Shown here piece after piece: positions 35,303 to 43,525 of a DNA stretch of 64,000 bases. How positions within the stretch are numbered: position 1 is the stretch's first letter; each line of letters begins with the position of its first letter. This DNA is from Roseburia sp. (GTDB lineage Bacteria; Bacillota; Clostridia; Lachnospirales; Lachnospiraceae): NCBI GenBank assembly GCA_017937095.1, contig JAGBEG010000010.1:310001-374000 (forward strand). Direction: 5' to 3'. The position numbers and the translations under genes were made by a program. Under the pieces are notes generated by a model. It ran no database searches. It saw nothing but the letters and a program-made list of their open reading frames with translations, and had not been told where the DNA came from.

Positions 35303-35326
35303 GATGTCACTTTTCTTTGCTATACT
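35295..35326 (+). promoter_or_regulatory. Extended -10 promoter with candidate response-regulator sites
   Basis: GTCAC occurs at 35295-35299 and 35306-35310, an 11-bp step (one helical turn), typical of OmpR-family direct repeats. Ten bases after the second lies TGC-TATACT, an extended -10 (35318-35326), with no good -35. The repeat sits where a -35 would be, which fits activation by the upstream regulator. Confidence 0.5.
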
Positions 35327-35370
35327 ACATCAGGGCTGAACAATACCAGCCCATGAAAGGAGAAAGCGAC

Positions 35371-36051
35371 ATGGAAATACTAAGATGTGAAGGTGTCAGA
35401 AAAATATATGGTTCTGGAGATCGTCAGGTAGTTGCATTAGACCACATTGATTTATCCGTGGAAAAGGGGGAATTTGTAGCAATTGTAGGAGCGTCCGGTT
35501 CGGGAAAATCTACGCTTCTGCATATTCTGGGTGGCGTGGATAAGCCCACAGAGGGAAAAGTTGTAATTGAGGAAACCGACATATCCAAAATGAACCCGAC
35601 ACAGGCTGCCATTTTCAGACGCAGGAAAGTGGGTCTGGTCTATCAGTTTTATAATCTTATTCCAACACTCACTGTCCGAAAAAATATTCTCATGCCGCTT
35701 ATGCTGGATAAGAGAAAGCCGAATCAGGACTACTTTGAACAAGTTGTAAACTCTTTAGGTATCGCCCCTAAATTGGACTTTCTTCCCAATCAGTTATCCG
35801 GAGGGCAGCAACAACGGGCAGCGATTGCCCGGTCTTTGATTTATCGCCCGGCTCTCCTGCTTGCCGATGAGCCGACAGGAAACCTTGACCGAAAAAACGG
35901 GGAAGAAATTATAGATATGCTGAAATTGTCAAACCGTAATCTAAAGCAGACAATTCTTTTGATTACCCATGATGAAAAAGTCGCATTGGAAGCAGACCGT
36001 ATTATCACTGTAGAAGACGGGCGTATCATCAGCGACCAGAAACGGAGGTAA
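35371..36051 (+). CDS. ABC transporter ATP-binding protein
   Basis: 226 residues of the MacB/LolD/FtsE class. Walker A GASGSGKST at 40-48, Q-loop LVYQFYNL, signature LSGGQQQR, Walker B LLLADEP and H-loop THD. I start at 35371, with AAAGGAG upstream. Encodes the motor for the permease 5 bases downstream. Context (two-component system plus FtsX permease) recalls bacitracin or peptide-resistance modules, but the substrate is unknown. Confidence 0.93.
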   Translation: MEILRCEGVRKIYGSGDRQVVALDHIDLSVEKGEFVAIVGASGSGKSTLLHILGGVDKPTEGKVVIEETDISKMNPTQAAIFRRRKVGLVYQFYNLIPTLTVRKNILMPLMLDKRKPNQDYFEQVVNSLGIAPKLDFLPNQLSGGQQQRAAIARSLIYRPALLLADEPTGNLDRKNGEEIIDMLKLSNRNLKQTILLITHDEKVALEADRIITVEDGRIISDQKRR

Positions 36052-36056
36052 GCAAA

Positions 36057-38252
36057 ATGTGGAAAGATTATTCGGTAGGATTTATCAAGAAGAACAAGGC
36101 TTCCAGTTTGTCCGTTATTGTAGCTGCGTTTATATCTGCCCTGTTCTTATCCTTATTATGCTGCCTGTTCTTCAGTTTCTGGTGTTACGAGATGGAACGG
36201 ATTGTTTTGGAAGAGGGCGATTGGCAAGGGCGCATCACAGGAATATTTGATGAGGACGATATATTACTCATTCAAAACTTTGCAAATGTAGAAAAAGCTG
36301 AAATCAATGAGGACTTATCTGATCATCAAAATATCGTGATTGATGTTTATTTCCAGAATATGAGGTCAATATACCACGATATGCCATTGATTGCAGAAAA
36401 GCTGGAAGTACCGGATCATGCGGTATCTTATCACGAATTGCTTTTATCAAGATATTTGATACATGACCCGCAGGACGCAGAACCGCCATTGTTGGTAGCG
36501 TTTTATCTGGTAATTCTTATATTGGTATCAATTTCTCTGATTTTGATTATACATAACTCGTTTGCGGTATCTATGAACGCCCGTGTTCATCAGTTTGGTA
36601 TTTTTTCCAGCATAGGAGCAACACCGGGGCAGATTCGTACCTGCCTGCTGCAGGAGGCGGCGGCTCTTAGCATTGTGCCGATTTTAGCCGGAAGTTTTAT
36701 TGGTATTGCGCTTAGTTTTGGAGTAATACAGCTTATCAATATGCTTGCAGCCGGAATGTCCGGGCGGCATGAAGCGGTTTTTACATACCATCCCCTCATT
36801 TTTGCAATTACAATTCTGGCTGCACTCTTGACAGTATTTATTTCTGCATGGCTGCCTGCAAGAAAATTGAGCAAATTGACACCGCTTGCGGCAATACAAA
36901 ATAGCGGGGAATTGCAGCTTAAAAAGAAAAAAAGTTCCCGTATTTTATCTATTCTGTTTGGAATGGAGGGCGAATTGGCTGGAAATGCGTTAAAGGCACA
37001 GAAAAAAGCCTTACGGACTTCCACACTTTCATTGACGTTTTCTTTTTTAGGATTTACGTTGATGTTGTGTTTTTTTACTCTTTCCGGTATCAGTACGAAT
37101 CATACCTATTTTGAGAGGTATCAGGACGCATGGGATATCATGGTAACGGTAAAAGATACCGGCATAGAAAATGTTACATTGGAGGAAGAAATCTCAAATG
37201 ACAGCGCAAGTGCTATAATCTATCAAAAGGCAGACGCACTCAGCATTGTCCCGGAAGCAAATATCAGTGATGAAGTAAACGGCTTAGGCGGTCTGGAACG
37301 GATAGCAGGAAATTCTATCCGCAGGACAGAGGGATTTTATTATATAAAAAGTCCTATCGTCATTATGGACGATAACAGTTTTATGGAATACTGCGAGCAG
37401 ATAGGCATAGAACCGGAGGTGGCGGGAAGCATTGTACTGAATCAGATTTGGGATAGCATAAACAGCAATTTCCGATACAAAGAATATATCCCGTATCTCT
37501 TAGAAGACCAAAAAACAATCACTCTGCAAAACAGAAACCAGACAGAGAATGCCGCCGCAATTCCGGTCCTCTGCTATGCACAGGAAGCTCCCCTTTTAAG
37601 AGAGGAATATGATAATTATGCGCTGGTTTGCTTTATTCCTCTATCTGTCTGGAAGCAGATAGCCGACGTGATAGGAAATACCGAAGCAGACACTTATATT
37701 CGTGTGCTGGCAAAAGAAAACCGGACACTTTCTGAATTGAATATGTTGGAGGAAAAACTTTCAGACATCGTTGGTAAAAACTATTCTTTTGAGATGGAAA
37801 ACCGTATTCAGGAAAGGTTAGACAATGATAACACCTTGAAAGGATATATGCTGATGATCGGAAGTTTATGTGTTCTACTTGCTGTAATTGGATTGGCAAA
37901 CGTATTTTCCAATACACTGGGCTTTATCCGGCAGAGGAAAAGAGAATTTGCAAGATATATGTCTGTTGGAATGACACCAAAGGGCATGAGAAAAATGTTC
38001 TTTATTGAATCTCTTGTAATTGCGGGGCGTCCCATTCTGATTACATTGCCGCTTACAGTGTTATCCGTAGGCTTTATGATAACTGCAAGCCATCTGAACC
38101 CAATGGAATTTCTGGCTGAAGCTCCGATTGTTCCAATCGTGATATTCTGTCTGGCAATTTTCGGATTTGTAGCACTTGCATATTATATAGGCGGCAAAAA
38201 AATACTGAAAAGTAATTTCGTCGAAGCGTTGCGAAGCGATTACATAATATAA
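36057..38252 (+). CDS. FtsX-type ABC transporter permease
   Basis: 731 residues with an N-terminal membrane helix (12-38), an extracytoplasmic part, then FtsX-like helices near 147-270 and again at the C-terminus (600-725). Motifs PARKLSKLTPLAAIQ and RQRKREFARYMSVGMTPKGMRKM are the coupling-type repeats. A large extracellular region of about 250 residues (345-595) lies between the halves. The layout is related to BceB/MacB permeases but not a clean BceB. Works with the upstream ATPase. Confidence 0.9.
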   Translation: MWKDYSVGFIKKNKASSLSVIVAAFISALFLSLLCCLFFSFWCYEMERIVLEEGDWQGRITGIFDEDDILLIQNFANVEKAEINEDLSDHQNIVIDVYFQNMRSIYHDMPLIAEKLEVPDHAVSYHELLLSRYLIHDPQDAEPPLLVAFYLVILILVSISLILIIHNSFAVSMNARVHQFGIFSSIGATPGQIRTCLLQEAAALSIVPILAGSFIGIALSFGVIQLINMLAAGMSGRHEAVFTYHPLIFAITILAALLTVFISAWLPARKLSKLTPLAAIQNSGELQLKKKKSSRILSILFGMEGELAGNALKAQKKALRTSTLSLTFSFLGFTLMLCFFTLSGISTNHTYFERYQDAWDIMVTVKDTGIENVTLEEEISNDSASAIIYQKADALSIVPEANISDEVNGLGGLERIAGNSIRRTEGFYYIKSPIVIMDDNSFMEYCEQIGIEPEVAGSIVLNQIWDSINSNFRYKEYIPYLLEDQKTITLQNRNQTENAAAIPVLCYAQEAPLLREEYDNYALVCFIPLSVWKQIADVIGNTEADTYIRVLAKENRTLSELNMLEEKLSDIVGKNYSFEMENRIQERLDNDNTLKGYMLMIGSLCVLLAVIGLANVFSNTLGFIRQRKREFARYMSVGMTPKGMRKMFFIESLVIAGRPILITLPLTVLSVGFMITASHLNPMEFLAEAPIVPIVIFCLAIFGFVALAYYIGGKKILKSNFVEALRSDYII

Positions 38253-38301
38253 CAACTTTGAATATATATTTTTTTACTTTAATTGAAAGGAGTGTGATTG
38301 T

Positions 38302-38481
38302 ATGAAAAAAGTATGGATAGTGGTTTCGGTTATAGCAATCATAGCTTTACTGAACGGTATTGTCTATTTGGTTGAAGGCATTGACTTAAGAGGTGTTAGT
38401 GGAGTTAATTATGGGCGAGTTATATTTCCTCTGTTGATTGGAATAGGGGCTGTTTACGCTTTGATGAAAGGCAGAAACTAA
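38302..38481 (+). CDS. Small membrane protein, 59 residues
   Basis: A short gene with GAAAGGAG 10 bases before the ATG. The product has two hydrophobic segments (residues 4-23: VWIVVSVIAIIALLNGIVYL; 40-54: FPLLIGIGAVYALMK) joined by GIDLRGVSGVNYG. It follows the permease by 49 bases and is probably a small accessory subunit. No family recognised. A weak hairpin (CCCGTCT 38488-38494 with AGACGGG 38515-38521) follows. Confidence 0.65.
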   Translation: MKKVWIVVSVIAIIALLNGIVYLVEGIDLRGVSGVNYGRVIFPLLIGIGAVYALMKGRN

Positions 38482-38654
38482 TATTTACCCGTCTGATTCT
38501 TTTATACTCTGGGTAGACGGGCAGCCATGTGTGGTCGGGGAGAGGGCGAACTTTTGTACAAAGCGCTTTCCGCTTTGAAGGATGATATTTGCACAAAAAT
38601 CGTATGTAAACGATTCGTAGAGTCCATACATTTTAGCAGTAAACGACACATCGG

Positions 38655-38683
38655 TTGCTGGTATAAGCCAACTGACTTATACT
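38655..38683 (+). promoter_or_regulatory. Promoter with palindrome upstream of the HTH gene
   Basis: TTGCTG (38655-38660), 17-base spacer, TATACT (38678-38683). GTATAAG (38661-38667) and CTTATAC (38676-38682) form a perfect 7-bp inverted repeat covering the spacer and -10, a likely operator for self-control. The gap 38482-38703 otherwise holds only a hairpin (CAAAGCG at 38559-38565 with CGCTTTG at 38571-38577). Confidence 0.45.
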
Positions 38684-38703
38684 GGAGATCAGGAGGTGAT
38701 GAA

Positions 38704-39546
38704 ATGGACGCAATGAAATTTGGCTCGTTTGTTGCCAGAGCCAGAAAAGATAAAAATATGACACAGGCAGAACTGGCGGCAAAAATAAAAGTGACCGACA
38801 AAGCGGTAAGCCGTTGGGAACGTGGATTGGGCTTTCCGGATATAAATACGCTTGAGCCATTGGCGGAGGCTTTGGGCGTAAGCGTTCTCGAACTGATGAA
38901 ATCAGAAAAAATTGAAACAGAAGACATCCAATGTGAGGATGCAGCGCTAATATTGAAAGATACGATACAAGAGGCAAGTAGTCAAAGACTTCTAAACAAA
39001 AAGCAATATCAGATGATTGCCATTGGAATGACCGTCTTATTTTTGATAATTAGTGTAGTGCTGATCTTTACATTGACCCGCAGCAGATATGTTCCCCTCA
39101 TACAATGTGAGGATTTTGCGCAGAGGGCAAATGTTGAAAGTATTCTTGCAAGGGAAGGAATTTCATACAGAATATTATCAGATGATTTGACGGTTACGGT
39201 TTTGGATGAGTATCGTTCAAGTGCGAACATGGCTTTAGGGGCAGAGGATATCAGGTGTGCTGCGTATACATCAGATAATGATGTTCAAGTTGCAATACAG
39301 CTTAAAGATGATATAGTCGCATGCTTTGATGAAATAAAGAATGTTGCTGTTAATATTTATACGCTCTCTGATGAGGAAAAGTGCGTAAGTTTAGTGTTGG
39401 AATTGCAAGCTGATTTGCCAACCGAAAAAGTAGAGTATCTGGTCGCTGCTGTTTCGGGGACAACAGGAAGTAAGAATGCTGACAATATCCTAATTCTTGA
39501 TACAGATGGGAATGTTCTTTATTCAGGAGATAGTTATAAGGATTGA
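38704..39546 (+). CDS. XRE-type HTH regulator with transmembrane helix and FliF/YscJ-like domain
   Basis: 280 residues in three parts. Residues 6-62 are a classical HTH (ARKDKNMTQAELAAKIKVT, SRWERGLGFPDI). Residues 104-125 are a transmembrane helix. Residues 128-183 and 195-275 resemble the ring-building domains of FliF/YscJ: YVPLIQCEDFAQRANVESIL with EGISYRI, and later ADLPTEKVEYLVAAVSG with ILILDTDGNVLYSG. The DNA-binding part should be cytosolic and the ring-like part outside or in the membrane interface. No flagellar gene is in view. I start at 38704, preceded by AGGAGGTGAT. Function unknown. Confidence 0.8.
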   Translation: MDAMKFGSFVARARKDKNMTQAELAAKIKVTDKAVSRWERGLGFPDINTLEPLAEALGVSVLELMKSEKIETEDIQCEDAALILKDTIQEASSQRLLNKKQYQMIAIGMTVLFLIISVVLIFTLTRSRYVPLIQCEDFAQRANVESILAREGISYRILSDDLTVTVLDEYRSSANMALGAEDIRCAAYTSDNDVQVAIQLKDDIVACFDEIKNVAVNIYTLSDEEKCVSLVLELQADLPTEKVEYLVAAVSGTTGSKNADNILILDTDGNVLYSGDSYKD

Positions 39547-39590
39547 TAATAAAGGACGAGAAATTTGATAAGGAAACTGTTCTTAGATAC

Positions 39591-39637
39591 AACAGAGAGC
39601 TGACCACTTTTGGAAGTGATTGACTCTCTGTTTCTGT
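39591..39637 (+). terminator. Bidirectional terminator, right flank of the A+T-rich module
   Basis: AACAGAGAG (39591-39599) pairs with CTCTCTGTT (39624-39632), with an inner CACTT/AAGTG stem and TTGG loop, then TCTGTTT. It serves the HTH gene and perhaps the convergent TIGR04076 gene. Similar in sequence to the hairpin at 33344-33390. Confidence 0.85.
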
Positions 39638-39642
39638 TTACA

Positions 39643-39954
39643 TCAATCCCTAAGCTGCTCAAGCTTAAAAATCACCGGACGCACACCGTCAGAGCAGCAT
39701 TCAACTGTGACACCGGGTGTCTTATACCACGTGTTATCAATATCAAGTCCTCCGGCAAGTACGCTGATAGCACGGTAAATATCTATCCATGCCCAAGGGC
39801 AGAAGCCCTCCGGCATCTGTGCACCGCCTTCATAAATAAAGGTATCGCCCACTTCAAGCTCCGGACAGTCACCGGCAGCACGTCCTTCAGCCAGAAATTC
39901 GTCTGCCAATTCAGGATAGAACTCTTTCTTTAATACTGTAATCTTAACGCGCAA
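39643..39954 (-). CDS. TIGR04076 family protein
   Basis: 103 residues with family pattern KITVLKKEFYPELADEF, EVGDTFIYEGG, PEGFCPWAWIDIY and CCSDGVRPVIFKLE. The conserved Cys residues (CPWAW, ECCSDG) suggest metal binding or redox, but the function is unknown. It starts at a TTG (39954) with GGAGG 8 bases upstream. Downstream of lexA on the same strand. Confidence 0.85.
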   Translation of the reverse strand: MRVKITVLKKEFYPELADEFLAEGRAAGDCPELEVGDTFIYEGGAQMPEGFCPWAWIDIYRAISVLAGGLDIDNTWYKTPGVTVECCSDGVRPVIFKLEQLRD

Positions 39955-40041
39955 AACAGTGACCTCCCTGCTAAGAAAAACTTAAAGAAAAAAGATGATG
40001 TTAAATTCAATAGATACCTTACAGCTTGATACGTCTGCAAA

Positions 40042-40659
40042 TCAGGACAGAAAACGGAAGATGCCGAACACCTTCCCCAGAATCTGGCAGTCCTCAACGA
40101 TAATCGGCTCCATGGTATCGTTCTCCGGCTGCAGGCGGAAATGACCGTTTTCCTTATAAAAAGTCTTCACCGTAGCGGAGTCCTCCACAAGGGCAACTAC
40201 AATATCGCCGTTACGGGCGTCAGACTGTCTCTGGACGAGAATCTTATCGCCGTCATAGATACCGACATTAATCATGCTTTCCCCCTTGACCTTAAGCATG
40301 AAAGTCTCTGCGTTCGGTAAGAACTCTGTTGGAATCGGGAAATAATTCTCAATATTCTCAACAGCTAAAAGGGGCTGTCCGGCAGCGACGCTGCCGATAA
40401 TAGGAACATTCACGACTTCGCGGCGGGTCAGATTAAAATTGTCATCTATAATCTCGATTGCACGGGGCTTCGTCGGATCGCGTCTGATATATCCGTTCTT
40501 CTCAAGCGTCTCAAGATGTGAATGAACGGAAGAGGTAGACTTTAAGTCAACCGCCTCGCAGATTTCACGGACTGCAGGTGGATATCCCTTATTCAGAATC
40601 TCCTGCTTAATGTATTCGAGAATCTCTCTCTGCTTATTGCTGATCTTGCCATATGCCAT
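40042..40659 (-). CDS. lexA: SOS repressor LexA
   Basis: 205 residues. The N-terminal winged HTH ([20 protein letters not shown]) precedes the self-cleavage site Ala93-Gly94 (VAAGQPL) and the S24 catalytic dyad Ser128 (KGESMI) and Lys165 (TVKTF). RecA-stimulated cleavage would induce the SOS genes. I start at 40659, with AGGAGG upstream, not at the longer upstream frame. Divergent from the yneA-like gene across an operator-rich region. Confidence 0.96.
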   Translation of the reverse strand: MAYGKISNKQREILEYIKQEILNKGYPPAVREICEAVDLKSTSSVHSHLETLEKNGYIRRDPTKPRAIEIIDDNFNLTRREVVNVPIIGSVAAGQPLLAVENIENYFPIPTEFLPNAETFMLKVKGESMINVGIYDGDKILVQRQSDARNGDIVVALVEDSATVKTFYKENGHFRLQPENDTMEPIIVEDCQILGKVFGIFRFLS

Positions 40660-40703
40660 ATAGCTACCTCCTGGTATCTGAAATCTACATTTTCTCTGAA
40701 TCC

Positions 40704-40756
40704 AGTGTAACATATATTTTTCGAAAATGCAAACATATATTCCGAAAATTTGTTCG
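40704..40756 (-). promoter_or_regulatory. lexA promoter with LexA box
   Basis: Minus strand TTGCAT (40732-40727), 17-base spacer, TACACT (40709-40704). Upstream at 40756-40743 lies CGAACAAATTTTCG, one base off the Firmicutes LexA consensus half-site arrangement, suggesting self-control. Confidence 0.65.
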
Positions 40757-40765
40757 AATTTCTTC

Positions 40766-40842
40766 TTGACAAACGAGTGTTCTGGTATTATGATAACAAC
40801 ATAAACAAACGTTCGCAACAAACGTTCGCAACAAATGTTCGT
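40766..40842 (+). promoter_or_regulatory. yneA-like promoter with LexA boxes
   Basis: TTGACA (40766-40771), 17-base spacer, TATGAT (40789-40794), close to consensus. AACGAGTGTTCT (40772-40783) lies in the spacer. Three 13-bp tandem units (40804-40842) AACAAACGTTCGC, the same again, and AACAAATGTTCGT each carry AAC-N4-GTTCG. The right half-sites match the LexA box, the left lacks the CG. Confidence 0.65.
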
Positions 40843-40865
40843 GTTATATACATAGGAGGTTTTTT

Positions 40866-41192
40866 ATGAGAGGCAGAAGAGCAGCAGCCAGAAATCAACA
40901 GTTTTTATTAGGTCTACTCGTGGTTTCCTTAATTGTAATCGGTTCGCTTCTTTTTGGAACCATTAAGACACAGGCAGCCCCGGCAGAGACTTCGTACAAA
41001 TATTATACCAGTGTACAGATAGAGCGGGGCGATACGCTCTGGAATATTGCGGGTAACTATATAACAGATGAGTATGACAGCATGGAGGAGTATATTGCAG
41101 AGATCTGTGAATTGAATCATATTTCAGCAGAGGATATCCATACCGGAGGATATCTGACGATTCCGTATTATTCGAATGAAGTTCTGGATTAG
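40866..41192 (+). CDS. YneA-like LysM membrane protein, SOS cell-division inhibitor candidate
   Basis: 108 residues: a charged N-terminus, a transmembrane anchor (residues 13-35, FLLGLLVVSLIVIGSLLFGT), and a LysM domain (about 49-103, VQIERGDTLWNIAGNY and IHTGGYLTIPYY). Same size and layout as Bacillus YneA, which inhibits division during SOS, and the same divergent position beside lexA. Function is inferred from context; sequence identity to YneA is low outside the LysM. Confidence 0.78.
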   Translation: MRGRRAAARNQQFLLGLLVVSLIVIGSLLFGTIKTQAAPAETSYKYYTSVQIERGDTLWNIAGNYITDEYDSMEEYIAEICELNHISAEDIHTGGYLTIPYYSNEVLD

Positions 41193-41307
41193 CCGGAATG
41201 AAAGCATTTGAAGCAGCTAAGGATGACTGCGCTATATAACGCGTGTGTTATACTTGGGCAATTTTATGTTTCCTGCACTGGGACAATTTGCCGTTTCCTC
41301 CGTTTGG

Positions 41308-41336
41308 TTGTGTTTTTTCGCCAGATACGTTATAAT
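41308..41336 (+). promoter_or_regulatory. Promoter for the PlsC-like gene
   Basis: TTGTGT (41308-41313), 17-base spacer, TATAAT (41331-41336). Transcript start near 41343 confirms that translation does not begin at the upstream ATG at 41208. Confidence 0.68.
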
Positions 41337-41372
41337 ATACAGGAAAGATTTTACGGAGGATATGTGTTTGGT

Positions 41373-42107
41373 ATGATAAAGTTTATCTATGTAATATTAA
41401 TGAATCTTTTCAGAGCACCTTATATGATACCTAAGATGCGCAGGGAGGCGGACCATCCTGAGAAGTATTCCGAGGAGGAGCGCTATGAGCTGGCGCGTCA
41501 TGTGATTCGTCTGATGAAGGTCACTGGCGCGATTCATACGAAGGCATATGGAACAGAGAATCTTCCGGAGGAGGGCGGATATATGATGTATCCGAACCAT
41601 CAGGGAAAATATGACGCACTTGGCATTATCTATACACACAGAAAGCCCTGTTCACTTGTGATGGACAAGGCAAAATCAAACACCATCCTTGTGAAGGAGT
41701 TTGTCGATCTGGTACAGGGAAAGCGCCTCGACAAGAAGGATGTGCGTCAGGCTCTTACGATTATCAATGAAGTCTCTGAGGAAGTAAAGGCGGGAAAACG
41801 CTATATTTTGTTCCCGGAAGGGGGATATGATTTCAATAACAGAAATCATGTCTGCGATTTCAAAGCAGGAAGCTTTAAGATTGCACTTAAGACGAAAGCG
41901 CCGATTATTCCTGTGGCGCTGATTGATTCCTATAAGGTGTTCAACAGCTTCTGGCTTGGTCCTGTCACGACGCAGGTGCACTATTTAAAACCGATTATGT
42001 ATGATGAATATGGAAAGCTAAAGACACAGGAGATTGCAGCTTTGGTCAGAGACCGTATTCAGGAAAAGATTGACGAGATATTACCGCCAATAAGCGCTCC
42101 GGTATAA
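41373..42107 (+). CDS. 1-acyl-sn-glycerol-3-phosphate acyltransferase family protein
   Basis: PlsC-like: the acyl-acceptor motif NHQGKYDAL (NHxxxxD) and FPEGGYDF are present. 244 residues, with a hydrophobic N-terminus (MIKFIYVILMNLF). Substrate probably lysophosphatidic acid, but related lipids are possible. Start is uncertain: ATG at 41373 has GGAGG 13 bases upstream, GTG at 41364 has it 4 bases upstream. A terminator overlaps its 3' end. Confidence 0.88.
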   Translation: MIKFIYVILMNLFRAPYMIPKMRREADHPEKYSEEERYELARHVIRLMKVTGAIHTKAYGTENLPEEGGYMMYPNHQGKYDALGIIYTHRKPCSLVMDKAKSNTILVKEFVDLVQGKRLDKKDVRQALTIINEVSEEVKAGKRYILFPEGGYDFNNRNHVCDFKAGSFKIALKTKAPIIPVALIDSYKVFNSFWLGPVTTQVHYLKPIMYDEYGKLKTQEIAALVRDRIQEKIDEILPPISAPV

Positions 42108-42131
42108 AAGATGCCAGGGCGCTTTTTCTTT
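42093..42131 (+). terminator. Terminator overlapping the end of the PlsC-like gene
   Basis: AGCGCTCCGG (42093-42102) pairs with CCAGGGCGCT (42114-42123) with one mismatch and one G-U, followed by TTTTCTTT. The left arm is in the coding sequence. Confidence 0.8.
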
Positions 42132-42172
42132 ATAGGGAATGCTCCCTTATGTTCCTGGGAGGAGGATGAATA

Positions 42173-43492
42173 ATGGAACAGATGTCTTTGTTTGATGACA
42201 GGAAAGTAAATGCGCCATTGGCGAGCCGATTGCGTCCGGAATGTCTGGAAGATTTTGTAGGACAGGAACATCTTTTGGGAAAAGGGAGGATGCTGCGTCA
42301 GTTGATCGAGCGGGATCAGATATCCTCCATGATTTTCTGGGGACCACCCGGAGTGGGTAAGACGACGCTTGCAAGCATTATCGCCAGACGGACCAAATCC
42401 GATTTTATCAATTTCAGTGCGGTTACCAGCGGTATCAAGGAAATTAAAGAGGTCATGCATCAGGCGGAAACCAGCAGGATGATGGGAATCCGGACAGTCT
42501 TGTTTGTTGATGAGATTCACCGTTTTAACAAGGCTCAACAGGATGCATTCCTGCCATTTGTAGAAAAGGGGAGCATTATTCTGATCGGTGCGACGACAGA
42601 GAATCCGTCCTTTGAGGTAAATGCGGCGTTGCTTTCGCGCTGCAAAGTGTTTGTTTTGCGGGCGCTTGAAGAAAAGGATCTGGTTCGCCTTTTAAAACAT
42701 GCGCTAGAAAGTCCAAACGGCTTCGGCAGTCAGCAGATACATATGACAGAGACGCAGCTTGGGGCAATTGCGCAGGTCGCAAACGGGGACGCGCGCATGG
42801 CTCTTAATACGTTGGAAATGGCAGTGCTAAACGGTGAGCTTGATGAGAACGGAACTATCACTGTGACGGATGAAGGGATGGAGCAGTGTATCAGCAGGAA
42901 ATCATTACTTTATGACAAGAATGGGGAGGAACATTATAATCTCATTTCAGCACTTCATAAATCGATGCGGAATTCAGATCCGGACGCGGCGGTCTACTGG
43001 ATGCAGCGGATGCTTGAGGGCGGAGAAAATCCACTCTATATTGCAAGACGTCTGATCCGGTTCGCAAGTGAAGATATTGGTCTGGCGGACAGCCAGGCGC
43101 TTGGAATTGCAGTCGCGGCATATCAGGCATGCCATTTTAACGGAATGCCCGAGTGTGATGTAAATCTTGCACAGGCGGTCGTGTATCTTTCGATGGCGCC
43201 CAAGTCGAATGCCCTGTATGTGGCGTGTGAGGAAAGCAAGAAGGATATCCGTACCATGCGCACAGAGCCTGTTCCGCTTCAAATCTGTAATGCGCCGACG
43301 AAGCTCATGGAGGAACTTGATTACGGAAAAGGGTATGCGTATGCGCACGATTATGAGAATAAGCTTACAAAGATGCAGTGTCTGCCTGATTCGTTGAAAG
43401 ACAAAGAATATTACCGCCCGACTGCGCAGGGTGCAGAGGAGGCGGTAAAAGAACGGCTGGATGCTATTCGGAAATGGAAACGTTCGCCCTGA
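42173..43492 (+). CDS. rarA: Replication-associated recombination protein RarA (MgsA, AAA ATPase)
   Basis: 439 residues. Walker [10 protein letters not shown] near residue 62, sensor [11 protein letters not shown], the MgsA-type C-terminal domain with [10 protein letters not shown] and [12 protein letters not shown]. Acts at stalled replication forks and with SSB. GGAGG 7 bases before the ATG. Last plus-strand gene before the strand switch at 43.5 kb. Confidence 0.95.
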   Translation: MEQMSLFDDRKVNAPLASRLRPECLEDFVGQEHLLGKGRMLRQLIERDQISSMIFWGPPGVGKTTLASIIARRTKSDFINFSAVTSGIKEIKEVMHQAETSRMMGIRTVLFVDEIHRFNKAQQDAFLPFVEKGSIILIGATTENPSFEVNAALLSRCKVFVLRALEEKDLVRLLKHALESPNGFGSQQIHMTETQLGAIAQVANGDARMALNTLEMAVLNGELDENGTITVTDEGMEQCISRKSLLYDKNGEEHYNLISALHKSMRNSDPDAAVYWMQRMLEGGENPLYIARRLIRFASEDIGLADSQALGIAVAAYQACHFNGMPECDVNLAQAVVYLSMAPKSNALYVACEESKKDIRTMRTEPVPLQICNAPTKLMEELDYGKGYAYAHDYENKLTKMQCLPDSLKDKEYYRPTAQGAEEAVKERLDAIRKWKRSP

Positions 43493-43525
43493 TGTCTTGC
43501 CAGATACATTTTGCTGTTTATGATT

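Noticed and set aside
33447-39546. Prophage or conjugative element reading of the A+T-rich block
   Set aside because: No integrase, relaxase, capsid or attachment site was seen within or beside it; the recombinase at 43.5 kb is 4 kb away and next to housekeeping genes.
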